Assembly: GCA_025642065.1 (NCBI GenBank)
Contig: JAODUP010000958.1
Coordinates: 78,476-142,475 of the forward strand
Origin: Paralvinella palmiformis
Taxonomy: Eukaryota > Annelida > Polychaeta > Terebellida > Alvinellidae
Reading direction: 5' to 3'
DNA length: 64,000 bases
Part shown: positions 1 through 12,600 of the stretch, in pieces
Numbering within the stretch: position 1 is the stretch's first letter
How the letters are laid out: every line of letters starts with the position of its first letter
The notes under the pieces: model-generated
Databases searched by the model: none
What the model was told of the DNA's origin: nothing
The model's input: only the letters and a program-made list of their open reading frames with translations
Program-made: the position numbers and the translations under genes

Positions 1-107
1 GAAATTAAAATCATATTCCAGTCACGTTATAATCCCCCAATGTGACGACTACATGGCTTTGAAATTTATTTTTATTAGTTATAACAGCAAAACCAAATCG
101 TGTATCT

Positions 108-201
108 CTGTGGGTGTATGTGTGTGTGTGTGTACAGTGTGTGTGTGTGTGTGTGTGTGTATGCCCCTCTCTGTGTTTGTGTGTGTGTTTGTGTGTCGCT
201 G
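108..201. repeat. GT-rich microsatellite
   Basis: An interrupted (GT)n tract with some CT. It opens a spurious reading frame that runs into the transposase-like tail just downstream. Confidence 0.9.
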
Positions 202-420
202 CCGGTGAAGATATTCACGACGCACTTGCTGACACCATGAGTTTGAATGACTGGGTCAACTTTTTCGCGAATAACGACATTGATTCCGATTTTGAGGGAT
301 TTTAAATCAATACTTGACCTCGACTTATACGGTCAGCATATACCGGAGGAAAGAATTACAGGGTCAACAATTGGCCTCGACTTATCTGCCGGGTCAACTT
401 ATACGCGATTATATACGGTA
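199..420 (+). mobile_element. 3' end of a pogo/Tigger-like DNA transposon
   Basis: A short open frame (about 199-305) ends in an acidic tail: LNDWVNFFANNDIDSDFEGF and then a stop. Pogo/Tigger-type DDE transposases of the CENP-B group often end in a similar Asp/Glu-rich DFEGF-like tail. After the stop come repeated 'cgacttata' and 'gggtcaac' motifs, and the segment ends 'cgcgattatatacggta', which resembles the termini of such elements. Only the last 30 or so codons and the 3' terminal region are seen; the rest lies outside the window or is replaced by the GT tract. The family call rests on motif memory and could be another mariner-group element. Confidence 0.5.
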
Positions 421-645
421 TGAACTATAGATCCGATCATTTGAAAATCGGACCGGGCAGTTATTTGTCCGACGGTCCGACGCTTTTCACATACTCTGCC
501 ATATCAAGTCTATGACTGGCTAACTTACACACAAAGACGCTATGGCGTCTAAATGGTCTATTAGCGCCATCTAGCGATTGTTTCATAAAGGACACGGACG
601 CAACAGAATAGTGGTGTTGCCTGTCTACGGTATATCTAACTTTTC
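421..645. other. unassigned intergenic sequence
   Basis: No open frame or family motif was recognised. The 'gcgccatctagcgattg' segment near 563 looks like ordinary unique sequence. Confidence 0.4.
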
Positions 646-774
646 ATGATGAAGCCGTACGGTGGACCAGGTTCGAGAAGAGCCGACCAGTGTTGTGAGC
701 ACTGCATGAAGCCCAGCCAACACCTCAGGCTTTTAAATAGAGAACTGATGTGCCGAAACTGCACTGAAAAAAAA
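646..774 (+). CDS. candidate first exon with a CxxC...CxxC zinc-binding motif
   Basis: An ATG at 646 (with a second at 649) opens a frame with two paired cysteines, CEHC and CRNC, separated by about 15 residues. This spacing suggests a small zinc-binding fold such as a B-box-like or zinc-ribbon motif. The frame continues to a TGA near 799, but a good donor (gtgagc) lies at about 775, and the acceptor 'tttctcag' at 922 is in a compatible phase. The spliced frame would continue EVQSKHKALSDI, with a KHKAL tail like that after some B-boxes. The local GC content is higher than the flanks. No protein family is assigned with confidence; a TRIM-like fragment or a pseudogene is possible. Confidence 0.3.
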
Positions 775-922
775 AGTGAGCTTATCAGATATAAATTTTG
801 AACATCAACCCTAAACAGTTACTCACCTTAAAGGAATCTCTTGTACCAATCCAAAGATTATGACTTGTATTTATGAACTCTTAAATTCCCCCACAACACT
901 TCTCCATTTATTTTCTCAGCAG

Positions 923-1029
923 AGGTACAGTCAAAACACAAGGCATTGTCGGACATTTGTCCTCTAGGCTATAGTACTAGAACTGGACATGAAAAAGTGA
1001 AACAAGAAAACACCAAATATCAGACACAG
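923..1029 (+). CDS. candidate second exon of the CxxC gene
   Basis: This segment is bounded by a polypyrimidine acceptor (tttattttctcag) and a donor (cag|gtgaat). It is open in the frame that joins the 646-774 candidate. It is Lys/Gln-rich and has no recognised domain. The frame also stays open past the donor to a TGA near 1109, so the 3' end is uncertain. Confidence 0.25.
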
Positions 1030-1106
1030 GTGAATACACTTGAGAAACATCGGAATGGCTGTGATATCAACACCCCGTGTTGCTACCCGACGATCTATCA
1101 TTACAG

Positions 1107-1204
1107 ATGAGACGTTTGATGACAGCTCATCAGCTACAGTAGAAAGTGAGCCATTTCAGCTTCCAAGTAGATATAGTTGTAACATCCGTCGTCTAGAACA
1201 AAAG
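1107..1204 (+). CDS. candidate Ser/Glu-rich exon
   Basis: An acceptor 'cattacag' and a donor (aaaag|gtgtgt) bound a segment reading ETFDDSSSATVESEPF and then a basic stretch. An alternative is one longer frame from about 1034 to 1228 with no splice. The segment ends in phase 0, which matches the open frame starting at 1656. No domain is recognised. Other frames and the opposite strand are also open here, so coding status rests on composition and splice signals only. Confidence 0.3.
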
Positions 1205-1655
1205 GTGTGTTCTTTGCTGGACATGTAGCTCCAACGATGAAATCTCTTGACGAATCCGGAACAGAGCAACCGATCCAAGTGTTATAAAAACGAAACATTG
1301 TGTCATTAATAAAAAGGATCATCCTGGAAATAAGTACTAGCAGTTTCATGTGTTTCTTGATCATAAAGTATGAAATGAAACAAAATCAACTAATCCATCG
1401 TTCAATGCCAACTAACTATCCGTCCAGAAAAAAACACACAATTGGTGTATATCTGAGGAAAACACGACAGCTGACATTAAGCCACACTTGATGTCACATG
1501 AGATCAGAGGAGTGAAAACGGCCTGTTTACTCATCGACGAAGTCGATTGGCGATCCTTCCGTGTTATAATAAATGCCAAGGAATATTAAAGTGGCACGAC
1601 CAAAAATATATGACAACGGGGTACAATAATACGACAATTTCGTCACCCCCGCCAG

Positions 1656-1973
1656 AACAACGACACCTTCAAATCCAGTACAGACCACACATCGGGACAT
1701 CGGACCGCAAAGGCGACATGCAACCCGAAGCCAGCAGAACCGCATGATAGGTGGCGCCAGCAACGGCACTCTGTATATCGGCCGTCCCATTACGATATAA
1801 TCAACAGTGGTACCTCGGAGATTTTCCGTTCATTGACGATAGCGAGCGATGGTACTCAGGAAATGATCGCTCGTACCACCGTCATCAATGGTATCGAAGA
1901 GAACGATCGTCCTACAACGACAGTCAAAAGTGGGTCTCCGGAGCTATCCAGTATCCCAATAGGCTGCTATTAA
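1656..1973 (+). CDS. candidate terminal exon, unknown protein
   Basis: The third forward frame is open from 1614 to the TAA at 1971. It has no early ATG, and there is a plausible acceptor (cgtcacccccgccag) just before 1656. The predicted segment is hydrophilic, rich in Arg, Ser and Thr, and ends IPIGCY. Its middle part (DGTQEMIARTTVINGIEE) vaguely recalls the C-terminal client-binding regions of small chaperone adaptors, but no family can be assigned. The block is GC-richer than its surroundings. Two other forward frames are partly open, so frame choice is uncertain. Confidence 0.35.
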   Translation, partial: NNDTFKSSTDHTSGHRTAKATCNPKPAEPHDRWRQQRHSVYRPSHYDIINSGTSEIFRSLTIASDGTQEMIARTTVINGIEENDRPTTTVKSGSPELSSIPIGCY

Positions 1974-2039
1974 TGCGAAGTGTCGATCATTTAATTGCAA
2001 ATGATTCAAACGCTCATCCGAATAAATTCTAGAGCAAGT

Positions 2040-3840
2040 TGCGAACGCTGAACTTTTATGTTTATGAGCTGCTACTTATGAAAAACCCTATTACAGCTAA
2101 ATATATTGACAATGACAATCATATGACAATGATATTTATTTCCAATTTGCATATTATTTGTTACGGTTTATATTTCACATAGAACGTAGTAGTCAGATAC
2201 ATACAAACTGAAGGAACTGTGTAGCTACTTAAAGCTTTTTTCCACAGGGCCCAGAGAAAAAAGTTTCAAATAAATACATGTATTACAAATTCCTATTAAA
2301 AAAAAACCCAGGAGAGATAATGGGAGAGACTGGCAAAGCCAGGAATGGGATATCAATTGCTCATGTTTCTACGACAAATGTCATATATCCGAGATTGAAG
2401 CTGGTTACACATATCGACCATAAGATAATGGCGCCATTATATGCAAAAAATATTAACCCAACTAATAGCAAATTGTAGCCGATAGCGATTTCATAACCGG
2501 TAATGTCACTAGAGATGCAAATGGTAGCCAATTACAGGTTGTGATAAGCGTCTATTTGCCGTCTTATTCTGGCTAGGCATGACTATTTATCAAAACAATA
2601 GATGTGATATTACCTATCATTAACAAATATGGCCAGTTAGCGCCAATGAAAATATTGGGAGATTTTAACGCTCCACTGTCATATCAGATATCCAACTGTA
2701 AGTGGTGTTTACAAACTGGTTATAAGATGCACTCTCACGTATTATATGATTTTATCTCCGCAAAACGATTTTATTCCAGCATATCTGAATTTCAAGCAAA
2801 ATACAAAGTAAATATATTTCTGTATTATACGAAACAGATACACCTGGATTGCTCATTCATTGTCTACTATGATATGATAAAATACAAATTGTGTAGAATC
2901 ATAATGTAAGTGATCATCTCCCAATTATAATGTTTTGTTTGTTCCGGCTACTAAATCGGTGCCTGTCAGTAATTTACATGCAAATAACCAATCTAGTCAT
3001 ATAGCATGTTGATGTAATATCATAGGGTGTATTATTTCAATGGGAGGTGTAGATCATAGCGGTCAATATAAAGCTGATCATAATGTTTAGAGGGAAAATA
3101 AATAGCTGGTGCAGTGAACCGAGATATGGTCACATCCTGATCCACACGACATCACAATTTATATTCTACCGAAGTCGCCTTTGCTTCTGTTATCATTTAT
3201 CTTAAGTGTGTAAATACTAATAATATAATAAATACAAATTTCTATTGCAAACTCATAGTCCAGGTACAATGCAAAGTTCATCAATAAATGATCAGACGGA
3301 GTGGAAACAAAGGAAGGGTAAGAGAATGGTGACGGAAAGAAATTAAGCTATTTAATGACTTAATCATTAATCAGCTACCGTTTGTACTTGTATAAAAGTT
3401 TTAATCCTTGAAAAAAATTATTTCCCCCTACTCGTCTTATACACGAGTCAGACGACAAAAAGCCGTCGGATCTGGTGAGCGACAATAAGTACAAGTTCTG
3501 ACATGTTTTTATCTTTCAGTTAGATCTACTCGTGTTTCCATTAAATAAGTCAATTTAATTTGCAATTTTAGCTGTGAGTAGCAGCAATAATTAACAATTT
3601 CAGCATAATTAGCTGTCTTCGTAGTCAGTTTTATGTATAAATATTGTTGATACCTTTGGATGTGAAATCAGTTCATCATGCACATATGTCTACCAGTAAG
3701 TCGACATTCTTGATAATTTTAACATGCCAGGTCAATAACGAAACGCCAAATTTCAGAAAATACACATCTTTTAAAAGTTTAAAATTCGGCCTCATTTTAT
3801 ATTCAAGTTGGGCAGTTTCCCTCGATATTATAATATACTA
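2040..3840. other. AT-rich intergenic stretch
   Basis: No convincing exon, repeat family or RNA gene was seen. The short frames here lack splice signals and family motifs. Confidence 0.5.
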
Positions 3841-3845
3841 ATAAT

Positions 3846-4017
3846 ATGTGATATTTATATAGCGCCCTATTCAACTAGAAGCTGCTCTATGGCGCTTTAC
3901 ATGGATGACTGAAACACTCCCCACATGAAAACATTGCAGCTCACGGAGCCTCGAACCCGCGACCGTTCGGCTACGAGTCCTACGCTCTAACTAACTGCGC
4001 TATCACGGCTCGACTTA
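3846..4017 (-). mobile_element. tRNA-derived SINE with an L2-type 3' tail
   Basis: Read on the minus strand, the head (about 4017-3935) has an A-box-like 'tagcgcagttag' and a B-box-like 'gggttcgaggct'. The body ends in 'gtaaagcgcc...ggcgctatataaat', the snapback hairpin found at L2-clade LINE 3' ends. This is the usual design of a SINE mobilised by an L2-type reverse transcriptase. It is a relic in intergenic DNA. Confidence 0.65.
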
Positions 4018-4316
4018 TATTGACGATATATACGATTCCGTCTCACATACGGAATCGAGTTGTACACTATAAATTATATACCATAAATAATTGAATATAC
4101 ATTTTGAAGAATATAAAGTGATTCAATTTGTATCTATAAACTCATATGATAGTTTAAAAAAAATTGTTACGAGATAGTATACAACAATTTAAACAAATAT
4201 GCTTTGCTTTATATTTCGAAATCATCAACTCGATTATCTTTTCTTTCTAATTTCTTGACTTCATCATGAAAGAAGAAGATCCATAAACCTGGTTACATTT
4301 TGGTCTTTTGCTGTAG
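4018..4316. other. AT-rich sequence upstream of the EGF exon
   Basis: No gene is seen. It ends in a polypyrimidine stretch and acceptor (ttttgctgtag) and is probably the 3' part of an intron. Confidence 0.45.
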
Positions 4317-4663
4317 AATTGAATGCGTGTACAAGAAAGTTTCCGTGCCTAAACTCAGGCAGTTGTTATGACCTTCCACACGGACATTACTGCAATTGTC
4401 CAGACTCGGTTATTGGCAACAATTTTGAAATATCGATTGAAGAAATGCCCACAAGAGGGAATAAAGACGTCACCACTATTGTCGTAATTGTTGTTGTGGT
4501 TTCTGTTGTCACCACAGCTGCTGTTATTATACGTGTGCTATACTCCCTGAAGGAAAGCCAGAAGGTTCCTTCAGTTACAAGGAAAGTCAACCTGGAAATG
4601 CAGGTTTTAGAAGAAGAAAAAACCCAACCTATTCACTATTTACACTTATTCGTGCACGTTTAA
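4317..4663 (+). CDS. terminal exon of an EGF-domain type I membrane protein (partial)
   Basis: The exon follows the acceptor 'ttttgctgtag' at 4316 and ends at TAA 4661-4663. It encodes an EGF-like module (CTRKFPC, then LNSGSC, then YCNCPD), a short stalk, a strongly hydrophobic transmembrane segment rich in Val, Ile and Thr (about residues 50-75 of the exon), and a basic/acidic cytoplasmic tail of about 35 residues. The sixth EGF cysteine, expected just after GNN, is replaced by Phe, which would break the last disulfide. The exon starts in phase 2, so upstream exons are needed; none was found in the window, and they may lie beyond its left edge. It could be a real divergent receptor, or a decayed gene tail. 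Confidence 0.55.
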
Positions 4664-5514
4664 GAAATCTTGCTTCAAAAGTAAATAACTTAACCTATCA
4701 TGTGTTCTATTTTAATAGCAGGTACAATGTATACACGTGCAATTCCATATATACACTTTATGTATGAAGTGAAGCTGGATTATTGCTTGTATTTATCACT
4801 TTCAATGTTTAATGAAAACTTTCCCGGATGTAATAATTGGTTATTATATTTTGTTCCGATCTAGCGTAGAGTAAACTAACACTGAAGCCGATGAAAACGA
4901 ACTAAACTGGGTAATCTACAAATACTTTAATATGCTAATTTATTGAACTACATAAGGATGGAACTGTCGTAAAGTTGGCGGTTTCAAAGTTCAGTCCCTC
5001 TTCATTTATTTGGAATATCAATTTCTTTAGAAAGTGACTCCGAAGTTATGTTTCATCTTTTATTTTTGTAATATCATAAAGTACAGGTATGCAATTTAAA
5101 AATATATTCATATATAAGATTAATCATCTATAAGACATAAAGAAAGCATGGACATTTGCTAAAATCTGATCATTTACTGCCACATTTTATGTGATAACTA
5201 ATAATGTACCTTGGATATATAAATTAAATGGTATAAAAGCATGAAAATTAACCATATTTCTTACCTGTTGCTTTTAGGTTATTTTGTATTTTCCCATCTC
5301 AATCATTGAAATGATGCACTCTTTTATTATTAATAGATATAACAATAATTATGACACCTATGTGTGATACCCTAATCTTAAAGTATACGGAGAAAGAAAT
5401 TCGGAATATGTGGTATTAAATTACCTGTTTAAAATAAAAAAGGGCTTATCTGATAAAATTGCAATTAATAGATGAACATCCGGGTTTTATATAATGTAAG
5501 GAAGTAAATAAGTA

Positions 5515-5555
<41 letters not shown>

Positions 5556-6395
5556 GAATGGCACAATTATTCTGGAATGTTTGATATACACATATCTACC
5601 ATCATATAAATAGTGTCCATGGCTATTTTACACTTTTTGGTATTGTATTCAGTTGATATATGAAATATTAACTTCATCATTAACAAAGATATTGTATAAG
5701 CATGAATACATAAACAATTAGTATAATCAAGAAACATCTTCATTAGTACATAATAAATATTTTGATGGCTTGTGTAGCTCAAAATAAAACTCAACAATAT
5801 TTCTGCAGATATAATAATATAATATCTACATATAATATTTTACTAACTTAATCAGTTTCTACTATAACTTTAAAACAGACTCATGCGCGCGCGCACACAC
5901 ACACACACACGCACCCCCCCCCCACACACACACAGCTAATCAACTAAAACAACAAGTGAACATATATAATAAGTGATACGATAATTTTGGCATGTTTGCT
6001 ATTCATGTGTAACACAAATTAAAAGCTATAATTGGTAGTTAAGTTTGATCTATTATAATATCCATGAATATGTTTCAACTTACTATATGTATTTGGTATA
6101 ATACAAAAGTTTCAACATCAAATATTATTATTAACACTGTTTATTGGTTAATGCGCATAACATAATTAATTTAAAAACACATTTTATGCTAATATAGATT
6201 ATAAATAAATATAAACGGCATGCACACACAAATACTTATAACAAAATGTTTTGGTACATACTTTCTAAAGGATAACTATGTGAACTTGAATATCTTAGTT
6301 TTTATTATGCGTTCACCCTAAATAAAACTACGATGTTGATGTACACTGCAGCTATATCGAGAATAACATATATAATAACTGCAAATAAATGTTAT
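4664..6395. other. AT-rich intergenic stretch with microsatellites
   Basis: It holds a (TA)n tract at about 5519-5553 and a mixed (CG)/(CA)/C-run tract at about 5885-5933. No exon or recognised transposon was seen. The HELZ2-like gene ends just to the right, on the opposite strand. Confidence 0.5.
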
Positions 6396-6401
6396 TTTAT
6401 T
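6396..6401 (-). promoter_or_regulatory. candidate polyadenylation signal of the HELZ2-like gene
   Basis: The minus strand reads AATAAA here, about 100 nt past the stop codon at 6501. A second AATAAA lies at 6306-6301. A (GT)n tract sits between stop and signal. Both are position-based guesses. Confidence 0.3.
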
Positions 6402-6500
6402 TTAATATCAACAGTTAGTAAGTCTATGCTAACCTTAATATATTTAAACAGACATACATGCACAATAATGTGTGTGTGTGTGTGTGTGTGTGTGTTTACA

Positions 6501-6628
6501 TTACTTCCAGTTTCCAGAGCCATGGGCGTTTTTGATGAACAGATTAAACGTGGTAACGGCTTTGTTTTCTTCGTAATGATGGAAAAACATGTTCCACATT
6601 GGCTGAATCCTAAGAAGATTCTTGTTAC
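6501..6628 (-). CDS. HELZ2: HELZ2-like exon 28: C-terminal exon
   Basis: It starts after 'ttatttgtttag' and reads NKNLLRIQPMWNMFFHHY, the 'GN...L...W..L..HY' signature that closes UPF1-like cores. It then has a short tail ending GSGNWK before TAA (6503-6501). Confidence 0.85.
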
Positions 6629-9600
6629 CTAAACAAATAATGAATATAATCATTATATATACATACTTACACCAATGAAAACCCCAACAAGGATGTATGT
6701 AAAATGTAAATCTTCATGTTTTACGGCCACTTTTAATGTAACGAGGCGAACTGAAGGATGAAACACCCTTCTGACATAGCTCGGTCGGGGTTGAAACGAG
6801 GTGCTATAGAGCTGTGGCCAACCGCGCTACCAGTTAGGCCACGGAGGCGTCCAACAAGCATGCATGGCTGCATTAATTCAAATATATCCGGATTGATGAT
6901 TAATATCTGGCTCCAGGATGTACGAAACACATTAATAACGTGATGGAGTGATTAAGCCTAAACACTGTAATGATGATGATGATGATTGATGTTTTACGGC
7001 CACTTTTGTGCATATGGTAGGCTAAATGGGCCGAGCGACCTCCATAGGTAATGAGGCGAAGTCGAAGACGAAACAACCTTCAGATATGCCCACGCCGAGA
7101 TTCGAACACGGGTGGTAGTGATCTGTGGTCCAACGCGCTGCCGCTAAACCATGGAGGCGCTCTAACAAAAATTGTGATATATTTACTGGCATTGCATTAA
7201 TTCAGACCTTACCTATCACGATGAGACCTTTCTTCGCTCTGGTTAGTGCCACATTAATTTGATGTTGATCAGTTATGAATCCTAGATGTCGCTGCATCCA
7301 ACTTTGTGACGGATTGCCTTCAATATGCGCCTTCGGCATGGAACGGACGGTAGATAGAATGACAACATCACTCTCGCGTCCTATATCACCGTAAGATAAC
7401 ATGCGCCATTAATCCACGTAGTGAAGCTGTATGTATGTAGACATACTCAAACCAAACGGAAGAAAGACGTACGTGGCTTCGTATACGGTATTCGAGATAT
7501 GTGGTTACGAAAAGGCTATATAAAAATGTTGTGAAACTTCTTGATATCCAAAAATGCTTTTAGAGAGTTATTGTTCTGCAGATCGTATTAGTTAGCTCGG
7601 TATAATTTAAATATTAGTATAATAGTAAACAAAGACAACCCTAAATTGTTTACTCACTAATTAAGAATAAGGTACGCAATGCTATTGTTTTTAAGCATTT
7701 TGATGGATGAATGTTGTTTAACGACACATCGGCACAATTTAGACCATTCGGTGTCCGTTTTTGGGCATTTGACATAATGCATTGAATGTATTTGTTTTAT
7801 CTTAATTTAATTTTAGAATATCAGCAATGTAATGTTAAAAATAGTTCAAGGAATAGCAGATTATGCAGACTGTCATGTCTTCTTGCGATTATTAGAATAA
7901 AAAATATTTGTTTAGGGTAACTAGAACTGTCTTTGCTACGCTTTTAAAACATAATATTCAATTTAAAAGGAGCCTAGGATTCCTCAAAATATTACCTGAT
8001 AACGTTTTTAGTAGCTTCTGTTACATTACATTACAGTAATAACAGTATTTTATATAGCGCCTTATTCCACTTGAATTGGTATAAAGCACACTATACATTT
8101 AAAACATAATTAATATGTGTAATTAATCATTTTTAACCAAATATACTATTAAGCAGCGAGTCAACTGTTTGTCTGAGATAATAATAATATGGGAGGATAG
8201 TGTGATAGTTTTGATATATCACAACACTGAATTTCACAATCTTCCCGCGTGTACGGGCTGATTTTGTTATCGTAATGCTCTGCAGAAGTACGAGGATTTC
8301 CAAATTGAATGTTACCTAATTTGTATTATCCCATTGACTAAGTTTGTTTGATGAAACATAATAGTTACACGTGATAAGCAGTTTTCAAAGTAAACGGTAG
8401 CGTTATAGCATCTACCTATGTTATATTGTTATATCACTGTTTGTTATCCAGCAGAAAGGAATAAGACTTGTTTTTTAGGAGGGATATCTTAGCTTTTGCT
8501 TACCCTGTGCCGCCACCACGGTGCTAACTTTGATGCTCAAATATCTTTTGCTGAGTTCCTGTTTGATTTTGTCACACTGCGCTCGGTACTGGGATAAAAT
8601 CAGGATATCTTTGGCGCGCACGTTTCGATTGTTGACCAAGTTGAAAGCAATACGCACCTGAAATCACCAATGGTCATCACTGAATTTATTAACAACCGAG
8701 AAACAAGTTTTGGATTAGATTGTTGATGATGGTGCATGGATAATTGGCTTCGTATCGTAATTCGACGGAAGAAACAATCGATTTGAATCCGAATATTGTA
8801 TATTATAATAGTTTTAGCATAACTTAAGTAGAATTTGAATACGCCACCAAAGCTAAACTTTGATTAGCACAAACAGCTCAGGCTATAGTACGATGTTTAA
8901 TAAACGTTGAAATCTCTACGAAAGCCAAATTATTTCTTGAAGTATCTAACTCTACAACAATCCATAATTTGTCTAATATAATTGCACCGATGCAACGGTT
9001 ATCATTTAATTTATTCACATTGGCAGTTAAGACACAGCAAGTGGAATAGGCTTTAAATGTAAATGTTTTACGGCTACTTTTGTGCATAAGGTAGTAAGTT
9101 AAATGGGGTGAGCAACCTCCAAATATAATGGAGCGAAGTCAAATATGAAACACCCTTCTGACATAGCCCGGTCGGGATTAAACCCCGGGTGCTATAGATA
9201 TGTGGCCAACCACGCTACCAATTAGAGGCGCCCTTAATAGGCCTTAAAACCAATTGGAGTATTCATCAACAGTGAGCGACCTAAAAATGATATACCGTAT
9301 CGGGGTTTGAAACCAGGTGATATAGATATGTGGCCAACCGCGCTACCACTTAGACCGTGAAGGCGCCCACCTCTTTAGGTAAGGATCCGGTTACTAGTAA
9401 TGTACAACGATTCTTAACTTGCAATGAGGCAACTAGATAACAACTAAAATGGAGACAGACGGGCTTTTATTCTACAACATTAATATCACCGGCATTTGCC
9501 AATCTCGGGCCGGGCGCCTCCGTGGTCTAGTTGGTAGCGCGTTGGACTACAGATCACTACCACCTGAGTTCGAATCTTGGCATGGGCATATCAGAAGGGT

Positions 9601-12600
9601 GTTTCATCTTTCACTTCGCTTCATTACCTTTGGAGATTGTTCGGCCCATTTAGCGTACCATGTGCACAAAGATGGCCGTAACACATCAATTATCACCACC
9701 AAACTGGGGATGATCGCGCTATGTATGAAATAATTCAAGTCTATTTAATTCCGGCATCTATTCAAGACCGGAAGTGTAATCGGAAAAATATAGTACGTGA
9801 ATTCCAGAAGCCAAACAGTTTCAGTTTCGTGCCTAATGGTAGGAACACGGTGGGTGTCGTCCTAATATTCATTAGTGTTGTTCAGTGCAACGTCTGTGCA
9901 CATAATTGCACGGGACAGCTGTTGCTTCTGTTAGGAGTGAATTATTTCCGATACGTTTAGGATAAATTGATCTTGATAGAGTTTCCGATTTAAAATTCGA
10001 AATAAACAATAAAGCCATATCGATAGTTCTATTGATTGCTACATTATGACAAAACTAATATACTGGCATGGTGGATGTGGAATAGCATTGGTACTTAAGA
10101 CGATCAGATGTACGTTGTTGTTGTTGCTGCTGCTGCTCTCTCTCTCTCTCTATCTCTCTCTCTCTGTGTGTGTGACTGTTCCCCCCCTCTCTCTCTCTCA
10201 GCTGTTCATATATCGCCAGCAGTGTTGTGATCCAAAGGCTAGCGTCGACTACAAAGCCGCGGTTACGATGTATGTGGAAATTCAGCAGTTAATATACTCG
10301 TAATTTAATGTTTGAGTGACCAAAAACCGTTGAAAGTTTGACGCGAGTTATTTTGCCCCAAAGTTGGTCATATCTGGGACATATGGCTGCCAGGAGCCAA
10401 CGCCCTCAGGATACATCCCACGAACACGGATATTAATAGGATTCGAACCCAGAACCATTAGAGCTGCGTCAAAAATTAAATAAGAGGTCAACAGTATTAA
10501 CTCTTACGGTATGTTAGTCTTATTTATGTCGTTGCAAAAGTTGTTTCATTTCCTTCGACTAATTCAAGAAGCATTGTACACGAATCAAGGTGATTGTTGG
10601 TAAACCCTGTGCGTGCGTGCGTGCGTGTGTGTGTGCCTTGTGCATGTTATTACACTTATCCTTTACGTACCGCTGCCACAACCTCTTCCATGTTACTCTT
10701 GGAGTTTTCGCTGCCTTCCGGCGTTCGTACTGTAAGAGTTTCTTCTTTTCCAACGATATGAACAAAACATATAGGTCGATTAATTCCTCCTGGCCAATAG
10801 CCACGTAGATTGGATGGTGCTTTCTGCACCTCAGAGCCACACTCTAGTCTGTTATTATAGAAGTGTTGGGAAGGAAATGCTGCTATCGCTTCGTGCTGGA
10901 GAAAACATTTAATAAAATTCGATGTAGATCACTTAACATATTGCTCTAGTACGACAATTATCCTTAAGAAGGTTCGATTAAGAAGCGGACGAAGTTGTTA
11001 TACAGCCACTGGGTAATCTAAAAATACATTTCCTATCATACCATACGATACTGTGTAACGAGCATGTGCGCTTGTTTGGCGTATCTCTCAAACAATGATA
11101 CACCGAGTCCCAGCCTTCTAGCTCGATCATCTGTGATGATCGGTTGCAGTTGTTTGTGGTCTCCAATGAGTATAACCTGTTCTGGCTCGGCCGACACAAT
11201 TGGCACCATACTTTGTGGCTCTGTGCACATGCCATTTTCATCGATTATCAGCTGTGGGGTGAGATGACGACGAATCGTTTATACACAAAGCATCCCGAAT
11301 ACGGTATAGATAGGTAATCACTTTAAACGAATCACACCTCGTCATACATCGAAATTATATATTAGTATAGTTGTTAATGTCATAAATTAAAACAACTGCT
11401 CCTGAAAAAATAAATAAATGTTTAAAAAACGACATTACGTCCAAAACAAATCAATTGTGAAACAGTTGCAGTTCACCAGACAAGAACACAAAGAAAACCT
11501 GTTTGATATTAGTGTTAGACTTTATTAGTCGTGATCCGCTGGTATGGCACGTGCATAATATCACTTCTTTACGCTTGATGACGGCACACTTGGCATCGAA
11601 TATAAGTTTTTTGTATTTAGTCTTATCTTCAGAACTCATCGGCTGTTTCTCCTCTGTTTGGTTCCTTATTCGTGCGTCGTAGTTCCTTATTTTCTCAGCG
11701 AACCGACATTCTCTAGGATCCCGGATCATGTGGTGCAAAGCGTATTTAGTCAACTCTGTGCCCCTGACATATTGGGATAGTTTTGTCGTAACGAAGTTGT
11801 CCCACGGCAGAGGGAATTCTTTCCGTTCGATCGTGGTGCCATATATACGCACGATAAGTGGACAGTCGTGACCCATCCTCGACAAGTAACCTGTTGGAAA
11901 ATTACTTAAATCATCATCATCACCTCCGTCGTTATTAGCTTCATCATTATCGTCGATTGAGTGAGCGAGTGAGTGAGTGAGTGAGTGCGTTGATGAGTGG
12001 GCGAGTGTCTTGTTTAGCATTAGCGTTAGTGACATCCCTAACATATGGTACAGGTGGGACTAGCAAAGGAAATGCAAAGAACAAACATAACATCGAAAGA
12101 CACAAATACGGCCCATATTTGTACCCACGACATGGACGTCTGCAACTTAGTATGCTTACTAACGCAACACAAGAACGCTTTATGTTATGTTCATTAAATG
12201 TACATAACATCTAGTGTTAAAATAGTAATTGTTCATTGCGCTATAAATACCTGTAATTACATCCACTGAATCGTTAGATGGTCCACAGATCAAAAGCTGT
12301 GGTCTGACATCGCCCTTATTTGATCGAGTTTTGTTAAGCCGAGTTAGGAGGTAAGCCAGCCTGACGCCTGTTACAGTTTTTCCTGTACCTGGTGGTCCTT
12401 GTATCAGGGTAAATTTATTTCTCAGGGCACTAGCTATTGCTTCCGTTTGGGCTCGATTAGGCTTTGGTAAGTGTGGTACAATCTCCGCGGTGAGCTGACT
12501 AATATTCTCTGTGTGAGACTTATCTAAAATAACAGACAAAAAAAAAATTAATTAAGTTAATGGCCTTAATAGGAGTTGTCGATGAAGTCAGACACACCGA

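Larger units (their letters stand above)
8878..10600. other. long intron 25 with SINE cluster and a short CT/GT tract
   Basis: Apart from the three SINE copies listed, it has a (CT)n/(GT)n patch at 10135-10200. It also has a reversed tRNA-like segment near 10425-10475 (B-box 'gggttcgaatcc' on the minus strand). No exon was seen. Confidence 0.5.

Noticed and set aside
3935..4017. A functional tRNA gene on the minus strand
   Set aside because: It is continuous with a SINE body and an L2-type tail.
6733..6943. Open frames on both strands of about 60 residues
   Set aside because: They lie in a SINE copy in an intron.
10559..10840. Longest minus-strand frame over exon 25
   Set aside because: A shifted frame gives the conserved helicase segment and joins both neighbours in phase; the longer frame does not.
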